Both the position numbers and the translations under genes were made by a program. The notes under the pieces are model-generated. The model did not search any database. It had not been told where the DNA came from and worked only from the letters and a program-made list of their open reading frames with translations. Below, piece after piece: positions 7,526-18,740 of a stretch of 36,389 bases of DNA (the first letter of the stretch is position 1; every line of letters begins with the position of its first letter). This DNA is from Rhodocollybia butyracea. Its lineage: Eukaryota; Basidiomycota; Agaricomycetes; Agaricales; Omphalotaceae. The DNA lies in the NCBI GenBank assembly GCA_015501585.1, contig JADNRY010000596.1, positions 1 to 36,389 of the forward strand. The letters run 5' to 3'.

Positions 7526-10444
7526 TACGGCAAAAGTTCGGTGCCCGTACGTCAAGGGTTCATCAGGAAAACCGCCCACAGAGAATATTTGCTAATTTCG
7601 GGAAAGATTCCAACTATTTGTAGTAATTGTTGTAATTTTGGAGATTTCTGTCATTTTACTAATTACAACAATTCTGCGGTCCCCTTGCGTCTTCGGGAAA
7701 TCTTATTCAAATTTTCACAAATTGAGGAACTTTTTTTTCAATTTTGTGAGTGAGCTTTTAACAATTAGAGCATCATTTCTTGAGAATCTACACATTTAAT
7801 AACCTTATAAAGCACTTGATAGTCAAGACAGAGTCAAAACAAGCATTGCATTCACTGAAATTATTACATCAAGTACAACACTACAAATAACCTACTTTCT
7901 CCTACTCAAGCTACAGTACAACATATGCAAGAGTAGTAACCACACAAGTATTAACTACTACTATATACCCAACACCGAGAGAACGACGCAGCAAGATAAC
8001 ACCACAATACAACACTACAAGAGAATGACACCGTGAGAGAACAACACTGCAAGAGAATGACACCATGAGAGAATATCACTGCGAGAGAATGACACCACAG
8101 GAGAGTCCCGCGTATGCTGTCAGTATATGTAGGTGGCCCTCAAGATTATGGCACATACCTTATAGCAAGTTTAAGGAAGCATGACACTATAGCAAACATT
8201 GTCAGTACAAAAGGAATGACAAATTTATAACATGTGCCTTAGTAGCCTAATGAGCCATGGGGCTGTAGCAGGACTGCCGAAATGCAATGTGGAAGATGTG
8301 AGAGAAATTAGGCAGGAGGTCCTAGTGCTGTCGTTTAGCAGATGAGAACAATGGAATGGGTTAGAGCTTAGGACAACATAGATATAACAAGCAACAGGCC
8401 TGCGACTCACTCTTACCCGTGCTCTGTGCTACATGCATCACTGCCAACGGGACAAAAGACCTGACTTGTCCTAAACTTTTTGTTGAGACTTATCAAGTTA
8501 TTTGAGGTGTTGAGAGTGGCGTCACGCGTTATTCATTGTGTCAAGGGCGCGGCTAATGAACTGAGAAGATGGGGGTTCGGGGAAAAGGAGATCCATGTAC
8601 ACTCAAAATAAATGTGATGTCGCTTTTGAAAGGTTAGTCTGGTGACCGCTACGTTAGCAATTGAAATTTCGACTTAAAGGCTGTAGGTTCCGCGAGCTGT
8701 CAGTTTACTCTTTCCTTGCAAGTCTTCTCACATTTGGGTTGTTTTTTCTTGTTCGTTTGCAATAAATCTAACCCTTGATGCCTGTCAGACAACTTCGCTG
8801 CCACAGTCAGTATTTGTCCTTCTCCAAGCTGTACAACTTAACACTGAGTTCTGGGGTTTTTTGAAGAACAAGCCTGATAGTTCAGCTTTCGCTTACATGT
8901 CGATGAGAACTTGCCTCACTCAAGGACCTCAATGGACTCACACTCTGCTTGCATGAAGCCTTTTTGACCTTCTGATTCCTTATCCCAAATTACCTGACAT
9001 GATAAAAATATGTAAAAACCTCTGGATAGTTTTTTTGATAATTTCTCAAATCTTTTGATAATATGTTTCACGGGATTGTAATTTTATGAATTATCCGAAT
9101 TGATGAAATCTCTCATATTTATACAAGCTTACTACGGTTTCCGATCTTTTGAGAACCTTTATGAAAGCTATTGAAAACTTCCAGTGGGCGTTTTTCCTGA
9201 TGTTGTTTGACTAATTTTGAGCCTACTAGTGTATGGCTGAGTGCCAAATTGTGGCTTTACGGGGTACCCGCATAGCCGCAACCGTAAACTGTATCTTACG
9301 GTTACGGTGCGGATCTTTAAAGGTGTGTACAATTGCATGCAATACAAAGATGCATGGGTTCACTGATACTGTGAGGGTTATTATTATGACACATACTTTA
9401 TTCTGAAGCAAAGGAAGAACATCAGGATCAGGATCATGATGGATCAGCCCAGGTAGACAGTATTTCCAGAAACACAATCGCTCTCAAGTTAACCACGGCA
9501 CTTAAGATTCTACTTAGTATCCTCTTTCTTAGTTTAGTATGGAGCACCGAATCTATGACTTGTCATCAATTGAAAATATTCAATATTCCATGATCATCTT
9601 GCTGGGGTCGATTCAGTGTGGGTCTTGGGAGGACCCAGGTAACGGCGTTAGAATAGCCTATGCGCCGCATAATCAACGCACAATGCTCCGAATGGCCCTG
9701 CTTCCTATGGATTAAGGCCTCTTTTGATCGCAAGTTGTCCGCATGATGTTCAATGTTGCACTGTTCCCACATCTATCTTAGTCTGATATATGTTGATGAG
9801 GCATCTCCATGACCAAAAAGGCCATTGTCCTCCTTATAACAACCTATATGGGTCCATTTTCAATATTTTTGTGGACATTGATTATTACAAGATTCATGAA
9901 CTGGTAAGGAAAGTTCCCAATGCTAAAAGGGCGATACATGCTACTAATACCTGTCTGTATTATTTGTGGTCTGAAACTACAAGTTCCTGCATCAAGTCCC
10001 CTTCCTCGTTTAAGTATAGTCAGGTTTAGAAATCATATCCACCGTCTGCCACACCCTTTACAGTCTACACCTTGATTTCTATCCTGCCAACAGAACCGTT
10101 CCTTTTTCCATCAGCTTGGAGGGTTTGAACATCACAAGGACATTGAATCAATTGAGTCGATTACTACCGTGGGCAAAGGATTACCTTGGGATTACCGCAT
10201 AGACCTCATCATATACAAATACAAATCTATCTTTCCATCATCTTAGAATGTAGAAAGTTCTCTTTGATAAAGTATGTACTGAACGACAGTGTATAATCTT
10301 GAATAACCTATAATCGATAATCAGTACATTTACGGTTAGTATTACGTTCAGTTTACGCTGATCCTATCCAGACCATTCTTTTCAAGCTCATATTGATCTA
10401 TATTAGCGAAGTTTTTGTAAAAAAAAAACAAAAAATTTGAACAG
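7526..10444. other. Gene-poor 2.9-kb stretch
   Basis: No gene is supported. The segment contains a 16-bp tandem array (8005-8100), a TTACGGT block (about 9255-9320) and AT-rich sequence. A few ORFs of 60-83 codons (for example 9226-9477 minus, 9790-10029 plus) show no recognisable domain and no splice partners. The final 80 bases before the hydrolase include an A-rich run (10421-10436) and may be its 5' leader. Confidence 0.4.
8005..8100. repeat. 16-bp tandem repeat, about six units
   Basis: Successive 16-mers read CAATACAACACTACAA, GAGAATGACACCGTGA, GAGAACAACACTGCAA, GAGAATGACACCATGA, GAGAATATCACTGCGA and GAGAATGACACCACAG. Alternate units are most alike, giving a 32-bp higher-order period. 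Confidence 0.75.
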
Positions 10445-10492
10445 ATGTACTTAAGCAAGGTCCCGAAAATTCATTTGAAAGCCTCAGCCATT

Positions 10493-11925
10493 ATGCCATT
10501 TGTTGAAGTTTCCACTTCCACGGGAATCATCAAATTTCATTACACCATTAGTACTCCAACATGTGCGAGTGCCCAGACTATTGACCCTAAACTACCGGTT
10601 GTATTATTCTTTCATGCATTTGCCTTCCATACTATTTTCCACTGTATGTGACTCTCAGGATACCTACTAAGCAACCAACCATTGACTTTTGTTGGTGATA
10701 TAGCCCAATTTTCAGATGGCCTGTTGCGAAAGTTCAACCTGGTTGTATTTGACCTCCGTTGGCATGGGTTTACTGAGAGTGACACAATCCCCATTGTTTA
10801 TGGGCAAGAACAAGCAGCTGAGGACGCGATAGCATTCATGGTGCGCATCTTCCCAAGGATAAAACTATTCGTGACTTAGTATTGTTTTTGAGGATGCGGT
10901 CCAGCTTCCGCCTTGCCACTTTGTGGCCATTGATATTGGAAGCATGATTGCATTACAAGTTGCAGTTACAAGACCTAAGTATGTTCGCTCAATCCTTATT
11001 ATGTCTCATATATGCTTGGAAGAGGTAAGCGGGCCCGTATATACTCACATTTGGATGCTCAAATCTCGTTGAAGACTCCTAGTGTTGCAGAGGGGAGAAC
11101 AGAACTTTACAATTTGTTCATTTCAGGGGACCCTGGTGCCATGAAGGATGTTAGTTTAGGGTACCACCAGTATGCTTTTAGCAACAGGATGTCGAACCTT
11201 ACGAAAGCGTGAGTTACTCTGTTACGACTGCATGTAGTACTGTCCTACTAATGGACCATGGCTGAAATTGTACAGTATAAGTGCTGATGCATCTCGCACT
11301 AATTTAAAAAACTGGGCCCCAAATCATTTCAAAGAATACCGTTTAGCTGCCTATGACATTTTTTTGCGTCGTAAGGCTCATTCCCAGCAAGCTTTATCAA
11401 GAATATCCTGTCCAGTAAAGCTCCTATATGGAACAAACAGTGTAGTTTATAGTCCAGATTATAGTCACAGGCTTTTTGAATCCATGCAACAGGCCACATT
11501 AGAAGTCTCACTTCACGCTGTTTTAAATGCGCCCCACTATTTATGCGTGGACCATGCAAACGTGTGTGTGCTTTTTACTACTCATGTCGTACCCTATTTG
11601 ACCTGGTATTCCTAGGGTTAATCTACTTATTCATGATTTCATTTGGCAGTCTATTGGTGACATGGACATCACTGTCGTCCCTACTAATATTGATTCACCT
11701 TGGAACAAAATTCTACGAGAATATGGATGGTCACCAGAGAGGAAGAATGAGTTTGATGATGAGTTCCTTACCATCTCTTTTGTATGTCTTTTTAGATTTG
11801 ACCTAACTCATAAGAAACTGACAGTAGAGTCAGCCCCCAGGATGTATAAGCAACTTTTGAGCGGATCAGGATCCGCGGGGACACTGGAATCCACGGCTTT
11901 GGACACAAGTACCTATAGAAAGTAA
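10493..11925 (+). CDS. Alpha/beta-hydrolase fold protein with Asp at the nucleophile elbow
   Basis: Six exons: 10493-10643, 10704-10840, 10893-11024, 11075-11208, 11276-11563 and 11616-11925, about 383 aa. All introns are GT...AG and 50-67 nt. The N-terminal LPVVLFFHAFAFHTIFH is the beta-strand and oxyanion-loop region, FNLVVFDLRWHGFTESD the next strand with the D-x-R-G-x-G-like loop. The elbow reads FVAIDIGSMIALQVAV, with Asp where most family members have Ser. The acid-side strand is CPVKLLYGTNSVVYSPDY and the catalytic His is in NAPHYLCVDH. An in-frame ATG at 10445 would add 16 residues; I chose 10493 because MPFVEVSTSTG starts directly before the first conserved strand. In intron 5 the donor at 11564 keeps frame (HANVVNLLIHDFI), whereas 11562 does not. 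The final 48 codons could be altered if GTATGT at 11782 is a donor. Substrate unknown. Confidence 0.82.
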
Positions 11926-13193
11926 AATTTAACATGGTAGATGTATATCATGATGTTACGATACATCAGGGGCACCGGTTTTGGTGCTGGTGTAGTCATT
12001 GTACCGCCCGTAATCTGTAAGCCATACAAAGCCATGGAGTTAAACAATCCGGGAGATCCACTGTTTACATAGCATGAAAATAACTAGGGAAGACTGAGGG
12101 AGGATGCTAATATACAAGGAGACTTGTTATCCTGATAATAAACTAGCAGTGGGAAAGATGCTGAGGTGTAGTGACAATCAAGGAGGTCCGAAAAAAAAAA
12201 TTAATTACACAATGCTGAAAAATATTTTAAGGCTACTGGTATGCTAACTAACTAACTACGTGATGACTGATCTGCCTTATATAGTAGTAATCTTATCTAT
12301 GATGTGTCATACCATTACATATCATCGTATCATCATAGCCTGATTTGATATACATAACCTACTAGTACCTATCTATATAGTGTTCTATAGTTGAATCCTC
12401 CATGGATCATCCCCACTATGCACAACAGAGGTGAACAATACCTATGGAAACCCTTGATAACCTTCTGAGTCATTGAAACTGACCGCTGAAAAAATATTTT
12501 ACTCACCTCCCAGCACAACCAACCACCCATCGGGGTGTGACGGACCGCAATCCCGAGCAGTGGGAAAGATGCCGAGGTGTAGTGACAATTGCTCCATTGA
12601 ATGCCTTAGGATTTTTTTTAGACCCACCCCAAACCTACCCTCAAATTGTATTTACACTAAAAGATATGTATATTTTGCATTGTGAACACTATATGGTCAG
12701 TGCAGTGCCTTTGAAAACTTGCTGACTGCTTCAGTGAGGTCAGTCACACCTTGAGCCACACAGCCTGATATGCTGAACGACATATATATTTGTGTTATGA
12801 GTATCATACTCAATGTTAGCAAGATTAAAAGCTAATATGTAAAATAGTTTCAAAGCATTTTGGGTCAAGGATACAGGCCAGAAAAGATGAGCAAAAAAAA
12901 TGACTAATATATGGCTCACATATTACCATATGAGGAAATAATGTGACCAAAATATCACGTGGAGGGAGGGAGGGTCCAGCACAGAGGCTGAGAATTTTTT
13001 TCCGACCCCTGGTACGGAATTTTTTGTTCCGTGGCCCCTTGGTTTCAGATGTCTGACATATATGGACCTGCGTCTTCGCGGAGAGTCAATTTGAAGTCAA
13101 TAAGTTTCCGCGTTATGTCACATATGTTACAGCTTGTTACTGATATATTATCACAATAATATCTCGCTCAATGCTTCATTCTGAGGCGTTAAA
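11926..13193. other. Gene-poor stretch with a dispersed 35-bp duplication
   Basis: No gene is supported. AGCAGTGGGAAAGATGC, then C or T, then GAGGTGTAGTGACAAT occurs at about 12147-12181 and again at about 12555-12589. The rest is AT-rich. The ORFs at 12473-12725 overlap the second copy and look like chance. Confidence 0.45.
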
Positions 13194-13502
13194 ATGGTTA
13201 CCACTCAAGCTTCAGTGTCACAAAAGTCCGCTAAGCTTAAAAATCAGCCTGAAAGGCTTCGTAAAGCCCTCCCAATTGTTGTAGGAATAGTATCTGCTTT
13301 TGATTTGATGTTGCTGTCGCGCATTACAAAGCCTGTTGAATGGGTCCATGATTCACAGGTCAAATGTGGATTAATGAGCTGGTTAAAGGTATGTACATCA
13401 GGAAAAGACCCCCCCTACTTGAGTTGGCTCAACAGCCCTTCAGCGGCGGGAGCGACTCTAAGCTGTCAAGTTAGCCAAGTTGACTTCATTACCCCAGTAT
13501 AA
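13194..13502 (+). other. Possible first exon of an unknown gene
   Basis: An ATG-initiated open frame begins MVTTQASVSQKSAKLK and continues through an amphipathic stretch (LRKALPIVVGIVSAFDLMLL). A strong donor, GTATGT, follows TGGTTAAAG at about 13390, so the coding part may end there at DSQVKCGLMSWLK. I find no convincing second exon before the palindrome at 13587. Could be a relic or chance. Confidence 0.25.
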
Positions 13503-13586
13503 GGTTTGGGCAGTCATTGGACTCAAGTCGCCGAGAGTTCACTCAAAGCCTCACAGAGTTGATCGGAATTGTGTAAGTTGATTTAA

Positions 13587-13624
13587 CATTGGTATAGCTT
13601 CAAATATTTGAAGCTATACCAATG
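13587..13624. repeat. Perfect 38-bp palindrome
   Basis: CATTGGTATAGCTTCAAAT is followed immediately by its exact reverse complement, with no spacer. It could be the joined ends of an element or a cruciform-forming site. Confidence 0.9.
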
Positions 13625-15607
13625 CCCCTTGACTGGTTGCTAGGGAGCTGTAAGTGTGACAAGTTCATCTTAGTTCAGCTTATGGGGCATTGGTTCAGAT
13701 GGTTGGGGAGGATGCAAATGAGATATTATTGTTCATGATATATACTACAACCTGAGCATTATTATACAAAGATTACAAACACTGATAGATATGTGGGCGA
13801 GGAGTGGGTACATGAAATAGCAGTGATAAATGAGAGATTGGGCAACGTGTAAAAACATGTAAATGGGCTGTGACAGAGATAGCAAAAACAACAGACAAGA
13901 GCAACAGATGAGAGACACAGGCATAATAGAGAGCTAGAGTTGAGCTAGAGTGAGTAACCAGAAGTCAAGTGTGCAATGAAAAAACCATACCTGGTGCCCA
14001 TAAGCCCACCACCCAACAATAGAGACCTAATAGCAACAGGAGGTTGTAAGTGAGATACAGTGCAGTTAAAGCAGAAAAAAATACATACCCGAGTCAAAAC
14101 AAGGCAACATGTAGGCAGATGAAATATGAGTTAGAAAGCTTCAAAAAATATTGACAATTCATTGAAAAAGTCAACAATATGAGAAAGGAACAAAAGAGAC
14201 TAGCTTACTGCAAGGTGGCAATGAGAAGCTAGCATTGACAGGCTGTGAGCATGGTGGGAGAGCAAAAGCAGAAGCATTCCCTGGGAACTGCCACGTATAA
14301 CTGGCACACTGACAATCATAAGTCCACCATCATGTGAACATGAGTCATTAGGGCTGACACTCTGCAGAGTACAAACACACCAAGACAATACAACACTGTA
14401 AGACTTGCAAATGTATGGCTTATTCTGTTTGGAGACTCCGTTTCTGGGGTTTCTCAAGAAACCCAGTCAAAATGTCCAGGTTTAGAGGCTTTCTCCGGCC
14501 AGTGTCCCGGAGAGATAACCGGCCATTTTGATGGTGCGCCAAATTCAGGATCAACGGCAACTTAAATTTATATAGAAAGCCACGGTGCCAATTGAGCGCT
14601 TCACATATGCAATGCTTGAACGACCCGCTCAATGCCAAGCTCAATGCTCAGACACGCCATCAGGCGTAAATCAATAGTATTTCTTTACTTGTTCTTTACA
14701 TTGTTTGCATATACAATTACAATTAATTTGAAAACTGATGTTTGGTTACTGGGTATCGTCGAGGACAACTTGCGGGACAACTACAGGAGTGTCGGTAACA
14801 ACCGACGTGTCCCCAAGTCATCCTACTTCAAATCAGCAAAAAGTGGGTGAGCTTGAGCCGCTGTCAGGCACCATACAGCCATGTCCTGGGGCTCCCAGCA
14901 GCCCCCAGCGCTGTACAGTGCCGGAAAGCGGCTTCCCGTGCATACATTGATAGGCTTATTGATCTGATCATTTTATATTACCGTTTGGCAAACTTACAGC
15001 TTGATTTCGACATAGTATTTTGGCGGGCGCTTAGATTACCTCAGCTTTGTTACTCCAGATGTCCCGGCTTTCGGCAAGGGTTACTTAATAACAATATAAG
15101 GGAAACCCGGGTTTCTACTGGAAACTGGTTGTCCAAATAGAATAAGCCCAAATGTATATAATGCTTGTAAAGTGTTTTAAAAAGCTTTGCACAAGAATTG
15201 TTCAGGTGTACAGTGTTTTACAAGGTGACCGTACAAGCTTCACACACTTTCCATCATGCCATGCTGCCCTCGCAGTATTGTATTGTAAAGTTGTACATAT
15301 GTACAAGCTTTATAGAAGTGTTATAATACATATAAGGCACTGTCCCAGTGTCGCTGTTCACCTAACATCTGAGCTGGCCCGGCCCGAAATTAGGTGCTCA
15401 AACTTTCGTGCGGACACAGCTGTCTGCACGATGTCAAATAACAGAAGTTTGGGCTCTTAAATGGCAGTTCACGAAACCGTTTCACAACTACATTATTATA
15501 ATCAATTAACAAAACTTGAAGACTTACAAGCAGTAGACATCACAAATACTCTAGTAGTTGCTCTTAGTATCATATTAATAGTTAATAGTCAGCAAACTTG
15601 TAATGAT
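13625..15607. other. Gene-poor stretch
   Basis: No gene is supported. Purine-rich sequence fills about 13780-14170. Short GC-rich inverted patches lie at 14440-14530 (GGGTTTCTC/GAGAAACCC-like) and 14870-14930. Open frames of 60-102 codons on both strands have no recognisable domains. Confidence 0.4.
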
Positions 15608-15664
15608 TGTAGACAAGTCACGGCGAAGATTGAGCGCTTAAATTAGCGCCCAATCGCCGTACAC
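15608..15664. repeat. Second hairpin of the GCGCTTAA family
   Basis: TGTAGACAAGTCACGGCGA... carries the core TTGAGCGCTTAAATTAGCGC and then CCCAATCGCCG, folding back imperfectly. It matches the hairpin at 3116-3176 in outer end and core. Confidence 0.65.
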
Positions 15665-15949
15665 AGATACAGTATTCTTACTATATCTCCCTCAGTTTAC
15701 CTTGGATCTATACAGTTCAGGGCTCATTCTGAGGATGGCTGGTGCCCCTTCCCACACAAATGTTTCTCTTTCATCCACAGATCAGGATATCTCTGTGCTT
15801 TCCTCTATATATTGCTAGACTACAGAAACATTTTATTATTACATTCCAGTACATGGTATTTGCCTGTTTGGTGCACATTCATATGCTGGTTCCCAAATAT
15901 CATACTTCCTCTTTCCTGAGGATCAGTATATACACATACTCCACTGACT

Positions 15950-16215
15950 TGAGATGAGTTTGAGTGTGCCTAAGCTCTAAGTTTATGCTGAGGTGATTCA
16001 AGCTGACCTCAAGTTCACTCAAGTGACTTGGGTGACCTACATTACAGCCATCTACCCAAGAGAACTTGAGTTAACCTGGGGTTGGAATTAGAATTCTCAA
16101 GTTCACTCAGGTGCACCTGAGTGACTTGAGTGGCCTAAGTCGAAGCCATCTACTTGAGTCAACTTGGGGTTGGAATATATACTCAAGTCAGCTCAAGTTG
16201 AGTTAAGTGAATATG
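15950..16215. repeat. ACTCAAGT/ACTTGAGT-rich tandem repeat
   Basis: Two roughly 85-90 bp units (about 16008-16092 and 16096-16180) share TCAAGTTCACTCA, an internal AGCCATCTAC, and a terminal CTTGGGGTTGGAAT or close variant. Within each unit the 8-mer ACTTGAGT and its complement recur, so the block is also rich in short inverted repeats. Confidence 0.65.
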
Positions 16216-16790
16216 ACTTTTCCTGATGTAGGTTTAATCTTAATTTTTTATGTGCAAGGCCATCTGATAAGCATGAGAGAATCAATGGCAATGGCTAGTC
16301 ATGTCTTTCAGCAACTAGTCAAGCAGATGTGCAAAGCTGGGCTATGTGTTGGGCAATATGTCACGGCAGAAGAAAAGCTCTTCATTTTTGTTATGCCTCA
16401 TGGTTTACAGAATGGGGAATTGTGAAGCACAAGAGCGATTTCAATGAAGTGTTGATATGATCTCAAAATCTTTGCACTCTGTTCTCAACATTGCTTCCAA
16501 CTCCTCCTTCTACTCCACCTTTGTACATCTACCCAGGGACAAAGTTCCAAACCTGATTGCATCCAATGAGCGCTATAAACCATTCAAGGATGCACAAGCA
16601 GTTGCAGATGGCTCATTGGAAGATGCATTTGTCATGGAGGAGGATATGGGTTGTTATCGGAGTCCCAAAGGCTGTATCTCTCAGAATATCCTGGCTGGTT
16701 GTACATTCAACATGGAAATAGGTATGATATATGATGACTGGTTGGGAAGGTAGTACAGCAGATGGTGGGGGCCCCTTGATCTCATACCAC
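16207..16790 (+). pseudogene. PIF/Harbinger transposase, N-terminal and central relic
   Basis: Three frames together read as a Harbinger transposase. Frame one gives HVFQQLVKQMCKAG then YVTAEEKLFIFV, the helical DNA-binding region. A shift near 16430 leads to QERFQ, an in-frame TGA, then ISKSLHSVLN and SFYSTFVHLPRD. The catalytic region follows as AVADGSLEDAFV (family: D-G-T/S), then SPKGCISQNILAGCTFNME. Another shift near 16735 is needed to reach GWEGSTAD, the family's second acidic motif. The copy is therefore dead: at least two frameshifts and one stop, the latter at a position consistent with CGA to TGA. The C-terminal part is missing; the copia LTR begins about 200 bp downstream. Confidence 0.75.
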
Positions 16791-16997
16791 CATCAAGGTT
16801 CGAGTTTCGTACAATCAACTTAGTGGCAAGGGATGGTATTCAGGAATTCGCCACCATTCTCACATCTAGCGCAAGCTAGTGAGGATGGCTAAGAGAGCAA
16901 CCAACGTGGGAAATCAAATTTCTTTGTCACTACCACATCCTCACTGCCAATGACCACTAGCAACACCTTTGCTGCTCTCAAATTTGACCATACAAGT

Positions 16998-17421
16998 TGT
17001 TGGACTTTGTCATCTATCAACTTCATTATACTTACTATGGAACAGTCTTCTCACTTCATTACAATCTATGGAACATTCTCTCTCGCTGTAACTACTGGTA
17101 TGTGAACTAGTTGTACTATCTTTATCCTGCCCACTCGCCATTGCTTTATTATTGTGGTCTCGTCTATTCTTACTTACTTACCTTGTGCTCCATTCCACTC
17201 TCGTCTTATTACTCTCACTCTGTCTGTGAACGCTTCACGCGTTGTACTTATTATTAACTCGCTGGACTCGTATTTAAGCTTGTACGTACTTGTGGAATAT
17301 CAAGTTGCGTTTTCTCTGTCTGTGTCTGTGTCTGGACCTTTGTCTCCTCTGTGTCTGTGTGACCAGAGCCAACTAACAGTGTTGTGTACACTGTCTGCCT
17401 TATCGATCAACCTCTAATAGG
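16998..17421 (+). repeat. Left LTR of the copia element
   Basis: Starts TGTTGGACTTTGTC and ends CAACCTCTAATAGG directly before the primer binding site. A TATTTAAG at about 17271 is a plausible TATA element. It is about 68 bp longer than the right LTR. Confidence 0.88.
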
Positions 17422-17437
17422 TTATGGGCCCCGAGCC
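17422..17437 (+). promoter_or_regulatory. Probable half-tRNA(iMet) primer binding site
   Basis: TTATGGGCCCCGAGCC lies immediately after the left LTR. TTATGGGCCC is complementary to GGGCCCAUAA, the anticodon stem-loop of initiator tRNA-Met. Copia and Ty5-type elements are known to prime from a cleaved 5' half of that tRNA. Assignment is by sequence complementarity only. Confidence 0.6.
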
Positions 17438-17473
17438 TAACCATTGACGCCACCATCCCAGACACCATTGTTG

Positions 17474-18740
17474 ATGTCACAACAACCCAGCTCATCGAAA
17501 CCATCCACACGAGCTTCAGCCACAACTAAGCCAGTTGCCGCCACAAACCCAGAACTCCCTTGCGCCCTAAGACCACATCTTTTGGACTCAACTGAATACC
17601 AAGATTGCTACAGCAATCTACAGACGGGACAGTGGGAATTTTGCAATCGGAAAATCTGTCTGAACAGATACGACGTACCCAGTCCTACAAAGGACATACC
17701 AGAACCAGCTAAAAGAATTGAAAAATCACAGGAGAAAGCGGCGGCACCTAAACCATCAGTACCAACATCGCCACCACAGCAGCCACCCCAGAAGATATCA
17801 AAGGCATCATCTCAAGCATCTCAGCGTGCAGCACAGCCGCAGCCACCACCACCGCCGCCTCCAACACCACCAGCTCCAGAACCGATATCATTCAGTGCAA
17901 CAGAATCAGATCACAGTACTCCTTTGATCCCAATAGCAGATTTACCTCATAGCTCACCACCATCTGACGGAGACGATCCAGGATCATCAGACAAAGAAGA
18001 ATCAGATAGCGACTCATCTGACAACGAGATGTCCAAAGCATTGAAAGCATTTGACAAAGTCACCACTCTTAAAGCAGATGGATCAAATTGGGACACATGG
18101 AAAAGCCGAGTAGAATTAGCTGCAAAGTCCATAAATTACGGCCAGTACCTCACATGGAATCCCCATGAAGCAACAGACACACGAGAAGCCAGCAATACAG
18201 GAGATAAATCATCTGATACAGATTTGCTAAATGCTTTAATTGGCAGATTACCGGATGGCATTTTCCGAAGGTATAGAAATTATACCAACACTCATGATGT
18301 GTGGAGAAATTTAATCGCTGATTTTGACTCCAAAAATGCGCTCACGGAATCACATCTGCAGAAACAGCTTCACACCATGCGTTGCTATGAACCATCTAGG
18401 GTTAATGAACACCTAGACACTATGTTGGAAATCCGAGACAGTCTTGAAACCCGCGGCATCGAATTTAGCGATGAAATGTTCAACAACACCATCATATCCT
18501 CTATCCCCAATCAATTCAGACCCACCATTAATGCACTTGTTGTAGTCACATCTCGAACCGACAAGAAACTGGCAACACAGGAATTGATTGCCACCATTCG
18601 TGCAGAAGCACAGGGACACGTACGTAGTACTAGTCATCACAACAAGGGGAAGAAGGAATCGGCTAACTATGCGGGAAATTCCCGAGGTCGAGGTGGATTC
18701 CGAGGTAGAGGATTTTCTCAAAGGGGATTTTCTAGGGCCG
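17474..18740 (+). pseudogene. copia gag, frameshifted before the zinc knuckle
   Basis: I take the ATG at 17474 (MSQQPSSSKPST). A Pro/Gln-rich region (about residues 90-160) with a PPPPPPTPPAPEP run is followed by an acidic Ser/Asp stretch. The capsid-like UBN2/gag_2 domain then runs from LKADGSNWDTWKSRVELA to IEFSDEMFNNTIISSIP. The end is an Arg/Gly-rich RGRGGFRGRG tract. Near 18734-18740 one base appears to be missing: the nucleocapsid knuckle is found in the next frame at 18784-18825 as C-x2-C-x4-H-x4-C. The gag frame itself runs on to 19150 with non-native sequence. Gag would coat element RNA in the particle. Confidence 0.85.

Noticed and set aside
814..16790. The two Harbinger transposase pieces as one interrupted gene
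   Set aside because: They lie on opposite strands, 15 kb apart, and intact sequence between them is unrelated. Two separate relics are simpler.
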